The notes under the pieces were generated by a model. It was not told the origin of the DNA. It did no database searches and was given only the letters and a program-made list of their open reading frames with translations. Shown piece after piece: positions 17,299-25,532 of a stretch of 64,000 bases of DNA. Both the position numbers and the translations under genes were made by a program. The first letter of the stretch is position 1. Each line of letters begins with the position of its first letter. This DNA is from Candidatus Competibacteraceae bacterium (lineage in GTDB: Bacteria > Pseudomonadota > Gammaproteobacteria > Competibacterales > Competibacteraceae), in NCBI GenBank assembly GCA_016712625.1, contig JADJQQ010000001.1:1364001-1428000 (forward strand). Direction: 5' to 3'.

Positions 17299-17805
17299 TC
17301 AGGCGTGTAGCGCTTTCTGTCCCAAGGCGATGCCGGTCGCGCCGGAGCGAACCACTTCGAGAATGGCCTCTTTGTCGATCGCGCGCAGGAAGTTATCCAG
17401 CTTGCTGCCGGTTCCGGTCAACTCAATGGTGTAGGTTGAATCGGTGACATCGAGCACATGGCCGCCGAAAATATCGGCTAGCCGTTTCATTTCAGCGCGC
17501 AATTCGCCGCTGGCCTTGGTTTTGACCAGCATCAGCTCACGCTCAATGGCGTCGGTCTCGCTCAGGTCGATCAGCTTGACCACATCGATCAACTTGTTGA
17601 GCTGTTTGACGATCTGCTCGACGATCTGCTCGTTGCCGTAAGTCACCAACGTCAAGCGCGACAGCGTTTCGTCGTCGGTGGGGGCGACAGTCAAGCTTTC
17701 GATGTTGTAGCCGCGCGCGGAAAACAGATTGGCGACTCGCGACAACGCTCCAGCTTCGTTCTCCAGCAGAATCGAAATCAAGTGACGTTCTTTATTGTTG
17801 TTCAC
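17299..17805 (-). CDS. ilvN: Acetolactate synthase small (regulatory) subunit
   Basis: Regulatory subunit of acetohydroxyacid synthase that binds valine and activates the catalytic subunit. Residues about 8-80 are an ACT domain (LISILLENEAGALSRVANLF, RGYNIESLTV), and the C-terminal half is the second ALS domain. At 168 residues it matches the IlvH/IlvN class found with class I AHAS in most proteobacteria. It starts at a GTG that overlaps the ilvB stop by four bases (GTGA), so translation is coupled. Confidence 0.94.
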   Translation of the reverse strand: MNNNKERHLISILLENEAGALSRVANLFSARGYNIESLTVAPTDDETLSRLTLVTYGNEQIVEQIVKQLNKLIDVVKLIDLSETDAIERELMLVKTKASGELRAEMKRLADIFGGHVLDVTDSTYTIELTGTGSKLDNFLRAIDKEAILEVVRSGATGIALGQKALHA

Positions 17806-19546
17806 AGCAGCACCATTCCTTCGTCGTGAGGCGACACCATCTCATCGCGTTCGGCCAGCAGCATTTCGTTCTGGCTGCCGCCGGCGGGAATCATCGGAAA
17901 CACGTTCTCGGATTGATCGGTGATGAAATCGAGAAACACGGTGCGGTCTTTTTGCGCGAACGCTTCGCGCAACGCCCCTTCCACATCACCTGGTTTCTCG
18001 ATCCGCATCCCGACATGGCCGTAGGCTTCGGCCAGCTTGACGAAATCCGGCAACGCCTCGAAATAGGTCATGCTGTAGCGCTTCTGATAGAAAAATTCCT
18101 GCCACTGCCGCACCATGCCCAAGTAGCCATTGTTCAGATTGATGATCTTGACCGGAGTCTGGTACTGCTTCATGGTCGCCAGTTCCTGAGTCATCATCTG
18201 GATGCTGCCGTCGCCGGTGATGCAGGCCACATCCTGATCGGGGAAGGCAAATTTGGCGCCCATCGCCGCCGGCAGACCAAAACCCATGGTGCCCAGGCCA
18301 CCGGAATTGATCCACTGGCGCGGCCGGTCGAAGTGGTAATACTGAGCGGCCCACATCTGATGTTGACCGACATCGGAGGTGATGATCGCGTTGCCCTCGG
18401 TCACATCGTACAGCGTTTGGACCACTGACTGGGGTTTGATAACAGTGTCGCTGTTACGATAGCTCAAGGATTTGATCGCCCGCCACTCGTCGATTTGCCG
18501 CCACCAGCGTGCCAGTGCCTCGCTGTCGGGCCGTAGCTTCTCGTCACGGATCACGTTGATCATCGACCGCAACACATGCGGCACCGAGCCGACGATCGGG
18601 ATATCCACCCGGACGTTCTTGGAAATCGAGGACGGATCGATATCGACGTGAACGATGCGCGCCTCCGGGCAGAAGCGGTCGATCTTGCCAGTCACCCGGT
18701 CATCGAAACGGGCGCCGATGGCGATCAACACGTCGCAATGGTGCATCGCCATGTTGGATTCATACGTGCCATGCATTCCCAACATGCCGACGAACTGCTT
18801 GTCGGTGGCGGGATAAGCGCCCAGTCCCATCAAGGTGTTGGTAATCGGATAGCCGAGCAGTTGCGTCAGCTCGATCAATTCCGATGAGCCCTCGCTCAAA
18901 ATCACGCCACCCCCGGTATAGATCATCGGACGCTTGGCCGACAGAATCAGGTCCACCGCCTTGCGGATCTGGCCGGCGTGACCCTTCACCGTCGGGTTGT
19001 AGGAGCGCAGCTTGATCTTCTTGGGATAATGATATTCCGCCTTGGCGATGGTCACATCCTTGGGGATGTCGACCAGCACCGGGCCGGGCCGGCCGGTGGT
19101 GGCGATATAGAAGGCTTTCTTGATGGTTTCGGCCAGCTTGGTGATGTCCTTGACCAGAAAATTGTGCTTGACGCAAGGCCGGGTGATACCCACGGAATCG
19201 ACTTCCTGGAACGCATCGTTGCCGATCAGCGGGGTGGGCACCTGACCGGAGATAATCACCATGGGAATGGAATCCATATAAGCGGTGGCGATGCCGGTGA
19301 CCGCGTTGGTGACACCAGGGCCTGAGGTGACCAGCACCGCGCCGGGTTTGCCGCTGGCCCGCGCATAGCCATCGGCGGCGTGGGTGGCGGCTTGTTCGTG
19401 GCGTACCAGCACATGCTTCACATCGTCCTGGACGTAGATCGCATCATAATGTGCAGGACCGCGCCGCCCGGATAGCCGAACAGGTATTCAACGCCTTCTT
19501 CCTTTAGGCAACGGATCAGGATTTCGGCACCAGTAAGAAGCTCCAT
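17802..19546 (-). CDS. ilvB: Acetolactate synthase large (catalytic) subunit, with a frameshift near the N terminus
   Basis: Thiamine-diphosphate and FAD enzyme that makes acetolactate and acetohydroxybutyrate. The ATG at 19546 opens MELLTGAEILIRCLKEEGVEYLFGYPGGAVLHI, then the frame fails at 19448-19449. The conserved continuation (YDAIYVQDDVKHVLVRHEQ) is in the neighbouring frame. Inserting one T in the TT run gives 581 residues, the usual length. Downstream are the TPP-activating Glu in RHEQAATHAADGYARASG, the ThDP motif GDGSIQM-x-QELATM-x-Q-x12-NN-x-YLGMV, and FAD-binding regions. A base-calling error is likely, because the rest is fully conserved. First gene of ilvB-ilvN-ilvC. Confidence 0.88.
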
Positions 19547-19864
19547 GATATTGATTCCTCATGGTAAATGGTCTATGGATCGCAGCTTGGCAAGACCAAT
19601 CGACGCGAAAATATCGGCTTATCGACGACGGGGCCGATGGGTGGCCTGACCGGGGTCACGGCTGGGCGGGATGACCGCCGCGTGGCGGGGGTATGCCCGG
19701 CGGGCGCAACTCGTCGTGAAAGCCGCCGATACCTGCTGGGCGCGAGTCTTGCGGGCTGGTTATACTACACGACATTTATTTCGAGCAAAATCCCATGGCG
19801 ATACCGGGACAATATCGCGATGGGTCGTCATTTTCCTGAAGTTCAAATACCTTGGAGAAGCGGC
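19547..19864. other. Intergenic region between divergent ilvB and the DUF4124 gene
   Basis: 318 bases with no convincing gene. It must hold the ilvB promoter on the minus strand. On the plus strand TATACT at 19761-19766 is a good -10 box without a clear -35. I looked for a leader peptide rich in Val/Leu/Ile codons and an attenuator hairpin before ilvB and saw none. Short frames that cross the region lack ribosome sites and conserved sequence. Confidence 0.5.
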
Positions 19865-20335
19865 ATGTTGAAGAGAATGCTGTGGTTGGTGCTGATGGCG
19901 GGGTGCGGTGGAGCTTTGTTCACGGCTCACGCCCAAAACTTCATTTATAAATGGACCGATTCACAGGGCCAAGTCCAGTATTCGGAACTCGCGCCGCCGG
20001 CTGGCGTGAAATATGAGATGGTTCGCCGACCAACTGACACGGAGCAAAATCCCGCCGCTGGCGCTGATTTGGGTAAAGAGCAGGCCGATTCCGCCAAGCA
20101 GGCGGCCGAGCAAGCCCAAAAGGAAAAGGAGGAGACCGAGCAGGCCCAGAAAGAAGCCAATGATGTGTTCGCCAAGAATTGCGAAATCTCCAAAAAAAAT
20201 ATTGCGGCTCTCCAGGGCGACAGCCCAGTGATCAAGACCGACGACAAGGGTAATAAAATCGCGCTCAATGCCGAGCAACGTAAAGCGGAATTGGAGAAAG
20301 CCCAAAAAGATCAGACCGAGTATTGCAAACCCTGA
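19865..20335 (+). CDS. DUF4124 domain-containing secreted protein
   Basis: 156 residues. The signal peptide covers about residues 1-23 (LKRMLWLVLMAGCGGALFTAHAQ). The DUF4124 domain follows directly (FIYKWTDSQGQVQYSE), a periplasmic module common in gammaproteobacteria and of unknown function. Residues about 70-105 are Lys/Glu/Gln/Ala-rich and predict a coiled coil. Two cysteines, one central (NCEISKK) and one near the end (EYCKP), could form a disulfide. The ATG at 19865 has GGAGA upstream; the longer upstream frame is not conserved. It lies 27 bases before proS and may share its transcript. Confidence 0.8.
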   Translation: MLKRMLWLVLMAGCGGALFTAHAQNFIYKWTDSQGQVQYSELAPPAGVKYEMVRRPTDTEQNPAAGADLGKEQADSAKQAAEQAQKEKEETEQAQKEANDVFAKNCEISKKNIAALQGDSPVIKTDDKGNKIALNAEQRKAELEKAQKDQTEYCKP

Positions 20336-20362
20336 CTCAACGACACCGCCTAAGGTCGATTC

Positions 20363-22075
20363 ATGCGTGTATCCCGCTTTCCGCTGTTCACTCTCAAGGA
20401 AACCCCGGCTGACGCCGAGGTGATTAGCCACCAACTCATGCTACGGGCGGGCCTGATCCGCAAGCTCGCCGCCGGTCTCTATACCTGGCTGCCGCTGGGC
20501 CTGCGCGTCTTGCGCAAGGTCGAGGCGGTGGTGCGGGAGGAAATGAACCGCGCCGGTAGCTTGGAATTGTTCATGCCCGCCGTGCAGCCAGCCGAGTTGT
20601 GGCAAGAATCTGGCCGCTGGCAAAAATACGGCCCGGAGCTGTTGCGAATCGTGGATCGCCACAAGCGAGATTTTTGCTTTGGCCCAACGCACGAGGAGGT
20701 GATCACCGATCTGTTTCGCCGCGAGATCAAGAGCTACAAGCAGTTACCGATCAATCTTTATCAGATTCAGACCAAGTTCCGCGATGAGATCCGGCCGCGT
20801 TTTGGGGTGATGCGGGCGCGAGAATTTTTAATGAAGGACGCCTATTCTTTCCACCTCGATCAGGCGTCGTTGCAGGAGGGCTATCAGGCCATGTATGAGG
20901 CCTACAGCCGTATCTTTACCCGGCTGGGCTTGAAGTTTCGCGCGGTGTTGGCCGATTCGGGCAGCATCGGCGGTAGCCGCTCTCAGGAATTTCATGTGCT
21001 GGCTGATTCGGGCGAAGACGCCATCGCGTTCTCCACTGAGAGCGATTACGCCGCGAACGTCGAACTTGCCGAAGCGCTGGCGCCCGCCGCTGAACGGCCG
21101 ATGCCAGGCGCGGAGTTGGCGCGCGTGCGCACGCCAGGGGTCAAGACTATCGCCGAGCTGTGCGATTTCCTGCAAATTCCTCCCCAGCGGACTGTAAAAG
21201 CGCTCGTCGTCGAGGGCGTCGACGAGCGGCTGGTGTTGTTGCTGGTCCGTGGCGATCACGAGTTGAACGCAATTAAAGCCGAACGGTTGCCCGTGGTGAA
21301 AACACCGCTGACTTTTGCCAGCGCCGAGGCCATTCGCGCTGCCTTTGGGGCCAACCCCGGCTCGCTTGGGCCGGTTGGGTTCGCTGGCGTGATTATCGCC
21401 GACCGCGCGGTCGCTAAAATGGCCGATATGGCGGTGGGAGCCAATACCGATGATTGGCATCTGATCGGCGTCAACTTCGGCCGTGATTGTCCCGAACCGG
21501 ACGTGGCCGATCTGCGTAGTGTGGTTCACGGCGACCCCAGCCCGGACGGTTGCGGCACACTAGCCATCGCTCGCGGTATCGAGGTCGGCCACGTCTTTCA
21601 GTTGGGCCAGAAATACAGCGCTGCCATGAATGCTGTCGTGCTCGGCGAGGAGGGGCAACCGGTAACGGTGACGATGGGTTGCTACGGTATTGGAGTATCG
21701 CGGGTGGTCGCGGCCGCCATCGAGCAAAATCACGACGAGCGCGGCATTATCTGGCCTGCCGCCATGGCTCCTTTCCAAGTGGCGCTATTGCCGGTTGGCG
21801 CCAATCGTTCCGCCGCGGTGCGAGAGACGACCGAAGCGCTCTACCAGGCATTGCTATCTGCTGGAATTGACGTATTGCTGGATGATCGCGACGCTCGGCC
21901 CGGCGTCATGTTCGCTGATATGGAACTGCTCGGGATTCCGCATCGGCTCGTCGTTGGCGACCGCAATCTGACCGCCGGCCAAATTGAATACCGTGGGCGA
22001 CGCGATTCGGACAGCCAGTTGGTGGCGCGCGAACGACTTGTCGAATGGCTTTTGGAGCGGCTAGCGGCTGAATAG
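20363..22075 (+). CDS. proS: Prolyl-tRNA synthetase
   Basis: Class II aminoacyl-tRNA synthetase charging tRNA-Pro. The N-terminal catalytic core contains motif 2 (TKFRDEIRPRFGVMRAREF) and FLMKDAYSFH. An editing insertion domain of about 180 residues that deacylates Ala-tRNA-Pro occupies roughly residues 225-400 (the bacterial ProS form). Motif 3 is GCYGIGVSRVVAAAIEQ, followed by the anticodon-binding domain. 570 residues is the usual length. The 27 bases before the start contain no clear terminator, so it may be cotranscribed with the DUF4124 gene. Confidence 0.96.
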   Translation: MRVSRFPLFTLKETPADAEVISHQLMLRAGLIRKLAAGLYTWLPLGLRVLRKVEAVVREEMNRAGSLELFMPAVQPAELWQESGRWQKYGPELLRIVDRHKRDFCFGPTHEEVITDLFRREIKSYKQLPINLYQIQTKFRDEIRPRFGVMRAREFLMKDAYSFHLDQASLQEGYQAMYEAYSRIFTRLGLKFRAVLADSGSIGGSRSQEFHVLADSGEDAIAFSTESDYAANVELAEALAPAAERPMPGAELARVRTPGVKTIAELCDFLQIPPQRTVKALVVEGVDERLVLLLVRGDHELNAIKAERLPVVKTPLTFASAEAIRAAFGANPGSLGPVGFAGVIIADRAVAKMADMAVGANTDDWHLIGVNFGRDCPEPDVADLRSVVHGDPSPDGCGTLAIARGIEVGHVFQLGQKYSAAMNAVVLGEEGQPVTVTMGCYGIGVSRVVAAAIEQNHDERGIIWPAAMAPFQVALLPVGANRSAAVRETTEALYQALLSAGIDVLLDDRDARPGVMFADMELLGIPHRLVVGDRNLTAGQIEYRGRRDSDSQLVARERLVEWLLERLAAE

Positions 22076-22376
22076 CGCCGACCATCCGTGATCTCCGCCG
22101 TTAAGCGCTGTTCTCCTCCGCCTTATCTCAAACCTGTGGATAAGTCTGTGGATAACTTTTTGCTGTGGTGTCCAAGGTTTTATCGACACTCGCCAGCTAG
22201 TGAATTAATGTTTTTTAATCAATGATATTTTTTTAAATTTATTAATAAGTTGAATATAAATATTGGAATCTTGACCAGTTTTTGGCTGAGGCGGGAACTG
22301 AAGGTATCAAAAAAGAGACAATTCACAAGCCTGTGGATAATTCAAGGGGCATTTAAAAATTTTTACAGCGAAGATC
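22076..22376. other. AT-rich intergenic segment with three perfect DnaA boxes
   Basis: This 301-base gap between proS and acyP contains TGTGGATAA (reverse complement TTATCCACA, the consensus DnaA box) at 22135-22143, 22147-22155 and 22332-22340, all in one orientation. The first two are 12 bases apart. Between the pair and the third box lies a strongly AT-rich tract (about 22200-22265, with runs of T and A), contrasting with GC-rich surroundings. GATC sites occur at the edges. It could be a replication origin, a DnaA-titrating site or a DnaA-controlled promoter; dnaA, dnaN, gidA and rpmH are not nearby. No gene was recognised in it. Confidence 0.55.
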
Positions 22377-22649
22377 TTAGTCAATTCGAAAATCGCGGCA
22401 ATCCTGATGGGGCAGAGTGTCGCAGCGAACATCGCTCACCTGGGCCAGTTGTGGGCCGTGCCATAGCCAGTTGCGCAAGGCGGTCACCGCACGTTCCTCG
22501 CCGCAAGCCAGCACCTCTACTCGCCGGTCTGGCAAGTTGCGGACATAGCCGGTGACCTGGAGCGCCCAGGCTTTTTGAGCCGTGGCGTAGCGGAAGCCGA
22601 CACCCTGGACGCGACCGGTCACATAGCAGCGCAGGCAAAGGGTTTTCAT
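22377..22649 (-). CDS. acyP: Acylphosphatase
   Basis: Small alpha/beta protein (90 aa) that hydrolyses acyl phosphates. The signature VQGVGFRYAT contains the phosphate-binding Arg (R20), and N38 in GYVRN is the catalytic Asn. GGAGG lies a few bases before the ATG. It stands alone on the minus strand, 58 bases after the TlpA-like gene. Confidence 0.93.
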   Translation of the reverse strand: MKTLCLRCYVTGRVQGVGFRYATAQKAWALQVTGYVRNLPDRRVEVLACGEERAVTALRNWLWHGPQLAQVSDVRCDTLPHQDCRDFRID

Positions 22650-22707
22650 GAAGCCTCCTTGATATTAGAACAGGGGGGGGCATCACTTCCATGTCATCGC
22701 GGTTGGA

Positions 22708-23268
22708 TCAACGAGCCGGACGGCCTGTTTTTTCGATTTCGGCCAAACGCTCGGCCAACATGGCGGCGTTCACCGTCCCCTCGTAGGTATAAATGAGTTC
22801 ACCCGCGGGCGAGATGAGGAAAGTTGTTGGTAAGACTTTGAGCTTGAAGCCGGGAATTGGGTTACCCCCGCTCAGCGCGATGGGAAATGTGACGGAGAGG
22901 CGCTTGGCGAAGTCGCGGATTTCCGCCGCGGCCAAGCTTTGGAAATTGATGCCGATAACGGTTGCGCTAGCGCGGTGGGTTTCGTGAAAGGTTTGCAATT
23001 CCGGCATTTCGAGCAGGCAAGGGGAACACCAGGTGGCCCAGAAGTTGACGATCACCCAGCGGCCCCGAAAATCGCTCAACCGTACCGGTTTGTTCTCCGG
23101 GTCAGGCAAGGAAAAATCCAGATTTTGGGCGGTGGCGGAAGCGGTTGTAGCCAGCAGCAATAGCGCCAGTAGCCATCGCGACCCAAAAGGAAACGGGAAG
23201 CAGCAGCGGTGGGGCGTGGGGGCGCGGTGGACGCCTCGATCATCTCCAAACCGGGAGTGGTGTAGCAT
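22708..23268 (-). CDS. TlpA/ResA-like periplasmic thioredoxin
   Basis: Thiol-disulfide oxidoreductase. The active site is W-C81-S-P-C84 in VNFWATWCSPCLLEMPEL; the cis-proline loop is LPTTFLI. A hydrophobic signal segment lies at about residues 31-48, so the protein is exported or membrane-anchored. The ATG at 23268 leaves a 30-residue basic stretch before the signal and has no good ribosome site, so an internal GTG/ATG start is possible. It follows the small lipoprotein gene by 9 bases. Substrates (for example cytochrome c maturation) cannot be assigned. Confidence 0.85.
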   Translation of the reverse strand: MLHHSRFGDDRGVHRAPTPHRCCFPFPFGSRWLLALLLLATTASATAQNLDFSLPDPENKPVRLSDFRGRWVIVNFWATWCSPCLLEMPELQTFHETHRASATVIGINFQSLAAAEIRDFAKRLSVTFPIALSGGNPIPGFKLKVLPTTFLISPAGELIYTYEGTVNAAMLAERLAEIEKTGRPAR

Positions 23269-23277
23269 AATATTTAT

Positions 23278-23580
23278 TTAGGGAGGGGTGAGCCGAACAG
23301 GCGTGGCTTGGGCGGCGTGCTCTCTGGCCTTGATGGCTTGGCGGCGCGCTTCCAGAGCCAGCCGTCGAGCCTCGTCGTAAGCACCCGCCTCCAGGCGGGC
23401 TTGCGCCTCCCGCAGCAGGCGTTCAGAGGCGGCCAGATAGGCGGGGGCGTGCTCTACCGCGCCGACGATTTCGGCTGAGCGAATAGCTTGCCTAGCGTCG
23501 CTCATTTCTTGCACGGGGGCAGTCGAGCAGGCCGCTAACGATAAAATGATAAGGGCGAATGGCGCGAGTTTGGTGGTCAA
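23278..23580 (-). CDS. DUF4398-type small lipoprotein
   Basis: 100 residues. A lipobox LAAC (C18) follows a hydrophobic segment, so the mature protein is lipid-anchored. The rest is an Ala/Arg/Glu-rich helical region (ASERLLREAQARLEAGAYDEARRLALEAR) typical of DUF4398 envelope proteins. Function unknown. It is the first gene of a two-gene unit with the TlpA-like thioredoxin. Confidence 0.75.
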   Translation of the reverse strand: MTTKLAPFALIILSLAACSTAPVQEMSDARQAIRSAEIVGAVEHAPAYLAASERLLREAQARLEAGAYDEARRLALEARRQAIKAREHAAQATPVRLTPP

Positions 23581-23757
23581 GGCTTTGAAAAAGCGGCGAG
23601 ACCGCTGGATTGAGAAGTCATCGATAGTCTTAAACGCAAGCTAGCACTGGTTGCTGGAGCCGTCAAGAGAGCGCTGACAGAATGGTTTCGGGCCTTATCC
23701 GTTACCAGCCCTGTCTCGTTTGAACAGTTAGGCCTTGAGGGGGTGAAAAGTAGCGCG

Positions 23758-24354
23758 ATGGGAGAAATATTGATTCTGTACTATAGCCGCACCGGCGGCA
23801 CCGCGGAGATGGCGCGGCAGATCGCCCGAGGCGTCGAGGAAGTGAAGGGAATGGACGCGCGCGTTCGTACCGTCCCCCCAGTTTCAGCGGTTTGTGAGGC
23901 GGTGGCCGATGAGGTTCCTACGAGCGGTCCGCCCTACGCCAGCCTGGATGACCTGCGAGAGTGCGCCGGCCTGGCTCTCGGCAGTCCGACCCGCTTTGGC
24001 AATATGGCGGCACCGCTCAAGTACTTTCTGGATTCCACCGGTAGTCTGTGGCTGACAGGAGCGCTCTCCGGCAAACCCGCGGCCGTCTTTACCGCGGCTT
24101 CGACCCTCCACGGCGGCCATGAGACCACCTTATTAAGCATGATGTTACCGTTGCTGCATCATGGAATGCTGTTAGTGGGCATTCCCTATACCGAAACCGC
24201 TTTGCGGGAAACTCGGAATGGGGGTACCCCCTACGGCCCAAGCTATTGGTCCGAAGCGGAGTCGAAGTCTGTACTTGGCGTTCAAGAGAAACAGTTGTGC
24301 CGGGCGACAGGGCGTCGGTTGGCTGATATCGCGCGAAGGCTGGAAGCGTCGTGA
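23758..24354 (+). CDS. wrbA: WrbA-like NAD(P)H:quinone oxidoreductase
   Basis: Flavodoxin-like protein of the WrbA family, FMN-dependent and reducing quinones by two electrons. The FMN phosphate loop is YYSRTGGTAEMARQIA near the N terminus. GSPTRFGNMAAPLKYFLD and TAASTLHGGHETTLLSMMLPLLHHGM are diagnostic of WrbA. I chose the ATG at 23758 because homologues start here; a GTG at 23743 in the same frame is also possible. About 198 residues. Its stop overlaps the GTG of the next gene. Confidence 0.9.
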   Translation: MGEILILYYSRTGGTAEMARQIARGVEEVKGMDARVRTVPPVSAVCEAVADEVPTSGPPYASLDDLRECAGLALGSPTRFGNMAAPLKYFLDSTGSLWLTGALSGKPAAVFTAASTLHGGHETTLLSMMLPLLHHGMLLVGIPYTETALRETRNGGTPYGPSYWSEAESKSVLGVQEKQLCRATGRRLADIARRLEAS

Positions 24355-24782
24355 GCGGATTTTGGCGCGGTATGGCACTGAGCGGTTATTTTGGCTTGTT
24401 TGGCTTGTTGTTGCTTTGGTTCGGCTGGCTGGAACCTGTTAGCGGATTGCCGGTCTCAGTGGTGGTAGTGCTGCTGGTGGGGCCGTTACTGTTTCCCTTG
24501 CGCGGCTTGTTGCATGGCCGGTTTTATACCCATGCCTGGGCCAGCTTTCTCGCCCTGTTTTATTTCTCGGCGGGCGTGTTCAGTTTGGCGGGGGCCATGC
24601 GGCGGCCTTGGCTAGCATGGCTTGAAATCGCGTTTAGCCTCCTGTGGTTTCTGGGAGCCATCCTTTATGTGCGCACTGGTGCGCGGGAGCGGCGTCGGCT
24701 GGGTAAAGCGGTAGAGGCCAGCATTGTGGCGAATGGAGCAAGGCCAACTGAGGATACAGCGCGGCGTCGGCTGGAAAAGTAA
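24351..24782 (+). CDS. DUF2069 inner membrane protein
   Basis: 143 residues with four hydrophobic segments (about 8-26, 33-52, 60-80 and 88-108) and a basic, cytoplasmic C-terminal tail. DUF2069 proteins are commonly encoded next to wrbA in beta- and gammaproteobacteria, as here. The function is unknown. It starts at a GTG overlapping the wrbA TGA (GTGA). Confidence 0.8.
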   Translation: MSGFWRGMALSGYFGLFGLLLLWFGWLEPVSGLPVSVVVVLLVGPLLFPLRGLLHGRFYTHAWASFLALFYFSAGVFSLAGAMRRPWLAWLEIAFSLLWFLGAILYVRTGARERRRLGKAVEASIVANGARPTEDTARRRLEK

Positions 24783-24793
24783 TCTTAGGTGGC

Positions 24794-24823
24794 TTGCAAG
24801 GATTTGGCAATAGGTGTTATATT
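24794..24823 (+). promoter_or_regulatory. Sigma-70 promoter of the initiator tRNA-rimP-nusA-infB transcript
   Basis: TTGCAA (24794-24799) and TATATT (24818-24823) are separated by 18 bases and end 12 bases before the tRNA 5' end. That is the expected geometry for a tRNA promoter with a very short leader. Confidence 0.55.
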
Positions 24824-24835
24824 AGCAATCTCGAA

Positions 24836-24912
<77 letters not shown>

Positions 24913-24921
24913 ATTTCAAGG

Positions 24922-24943
24922 AAGCCCGTCAAGGGCTTTTTTT
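24922..24943 (+). terminator. Rho-independent terminator after tRNA-fMet
   Basis: AAGCCC (24922-24927), loop GTCAA, GGGCTT (24933-24938), then a run of T to 24943. It starts 10 bases after the tRNA CCA end. It would separate the tRNA from rimP unless read through or antiterminated. Confidence 0.85.
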
Positions 24944-24993
24944 ATGCGGCCGGTTCTGGTGGGGCGTTAACCGGCGCGAGCTTGACAAGTGAG

Positions 24994-25014
24994 TGGGCCG
25001 CAGGCCCATTTTTT
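24994..25014 (+). terminator. Second terminator/attenuator in the rimP leader
   Basis: TGGGCC (24994-24999), loop GCA, GGCCCA (25003-25008), followed by TTTTTT and then GTTT. It ends about 17 bases before the rimP ATG. Two terminators in tandem between the initiator tRNA and rimP resemble the E. coli leader, where operon expression depends on readthrough and is fed back by NusA. Confidence 0.8.
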
Positions 25015-25030
25015 GTTTCCGGTGGTCAAA

Positions 25031-25489
25031 ATGCGCCAGGACCTGCAGAAGCTTAAACGGGTATTAGCAGCCGTGGTGGAAGCGATGGGTTACGACTTGG
25101 TTGAGGTGGAGTTCCAGGCCCGCCCTGATAATTCGCTGTTGCGGATTTATATCGATGGTGAACGTGGGGTCACTTTGGACGACTGCCAGCGGGTCAGCCA
25201 TCAGGTGAGCGGCGTGCTGGATGTCGAGGACCTGATCGCGGGGCGCTATACCTTGGAACTTTCCTCGCCGGGATTGGATCGACCCTTGTCCGAACCCCGA
25301 CATTTTATACGTTTTGCTGGTTCGGAGGTACGGATTCAGTTACGAGAATTATTGGACGGGCGCCGTAAATTAATGGGGCGGTTGCTTGGGATGTACGACA
25401 ACGAGGTGGTGATCGTTGACGGCGAGGGACGAGAATGGCGGGTGCCGTTGGAACGCATCGAAAAGGCTCGATTGGTGCCCGAACTTTAA
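25031..25489 (+). CDS. rimP: Ribosome maturation factor RimP
   Basis: Assembly factor for the 30S subunit. The N-terminal alpha/beta domain starts MRQDLQKLKRVLAAVVEAMGYDLVEVEF, then DNSLLRIYID, VTLDDCQRVSHQVSGVLDVEDLI and ELSSPGLDRPL, all diagnostic; the C-terminal domain is SH3-like. The ATG at 25031 gives 152 residues, as in E. coli; an in-frame upstream start at 24989 would lie across the terminator hairpin and is rejected. First protein gene of the operon, followed 43 bases later by nusA. Confidence 0.94.
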   Translation: MRQDLQKLKRVLAAVVEAMGYDLVEVEFQARPDNSLLRIYIDGERGVTLDDCQRVSHQVSGVLDVEDLIAGRYTLELSSPGLDRPLSEPRHFIRFAGSEVRIQLRELLDGRRKLMGRLLGMYDNEVVIVDGEGREWRVPLERIEKARLVPEL

Positions 25490-25532
25490 AGCGGGATGGC
25501 AGCGTGCGGATCCGGCTGGGAGGCAAAATGAC

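Noticed and set aside
16276..17310. 344-codon plus-strand frame antisense to ilvC
   Set aside because: Same reason: it covers ilvC exactly, is Gly/His/Arg-rich and has no ribosome site.
24989..25030. Upstream start for rimP at 24989
   Set aside because: It would translate the terminator hairpin, and the extra residues are not conserved; the ATG at 25031 gives the family length.
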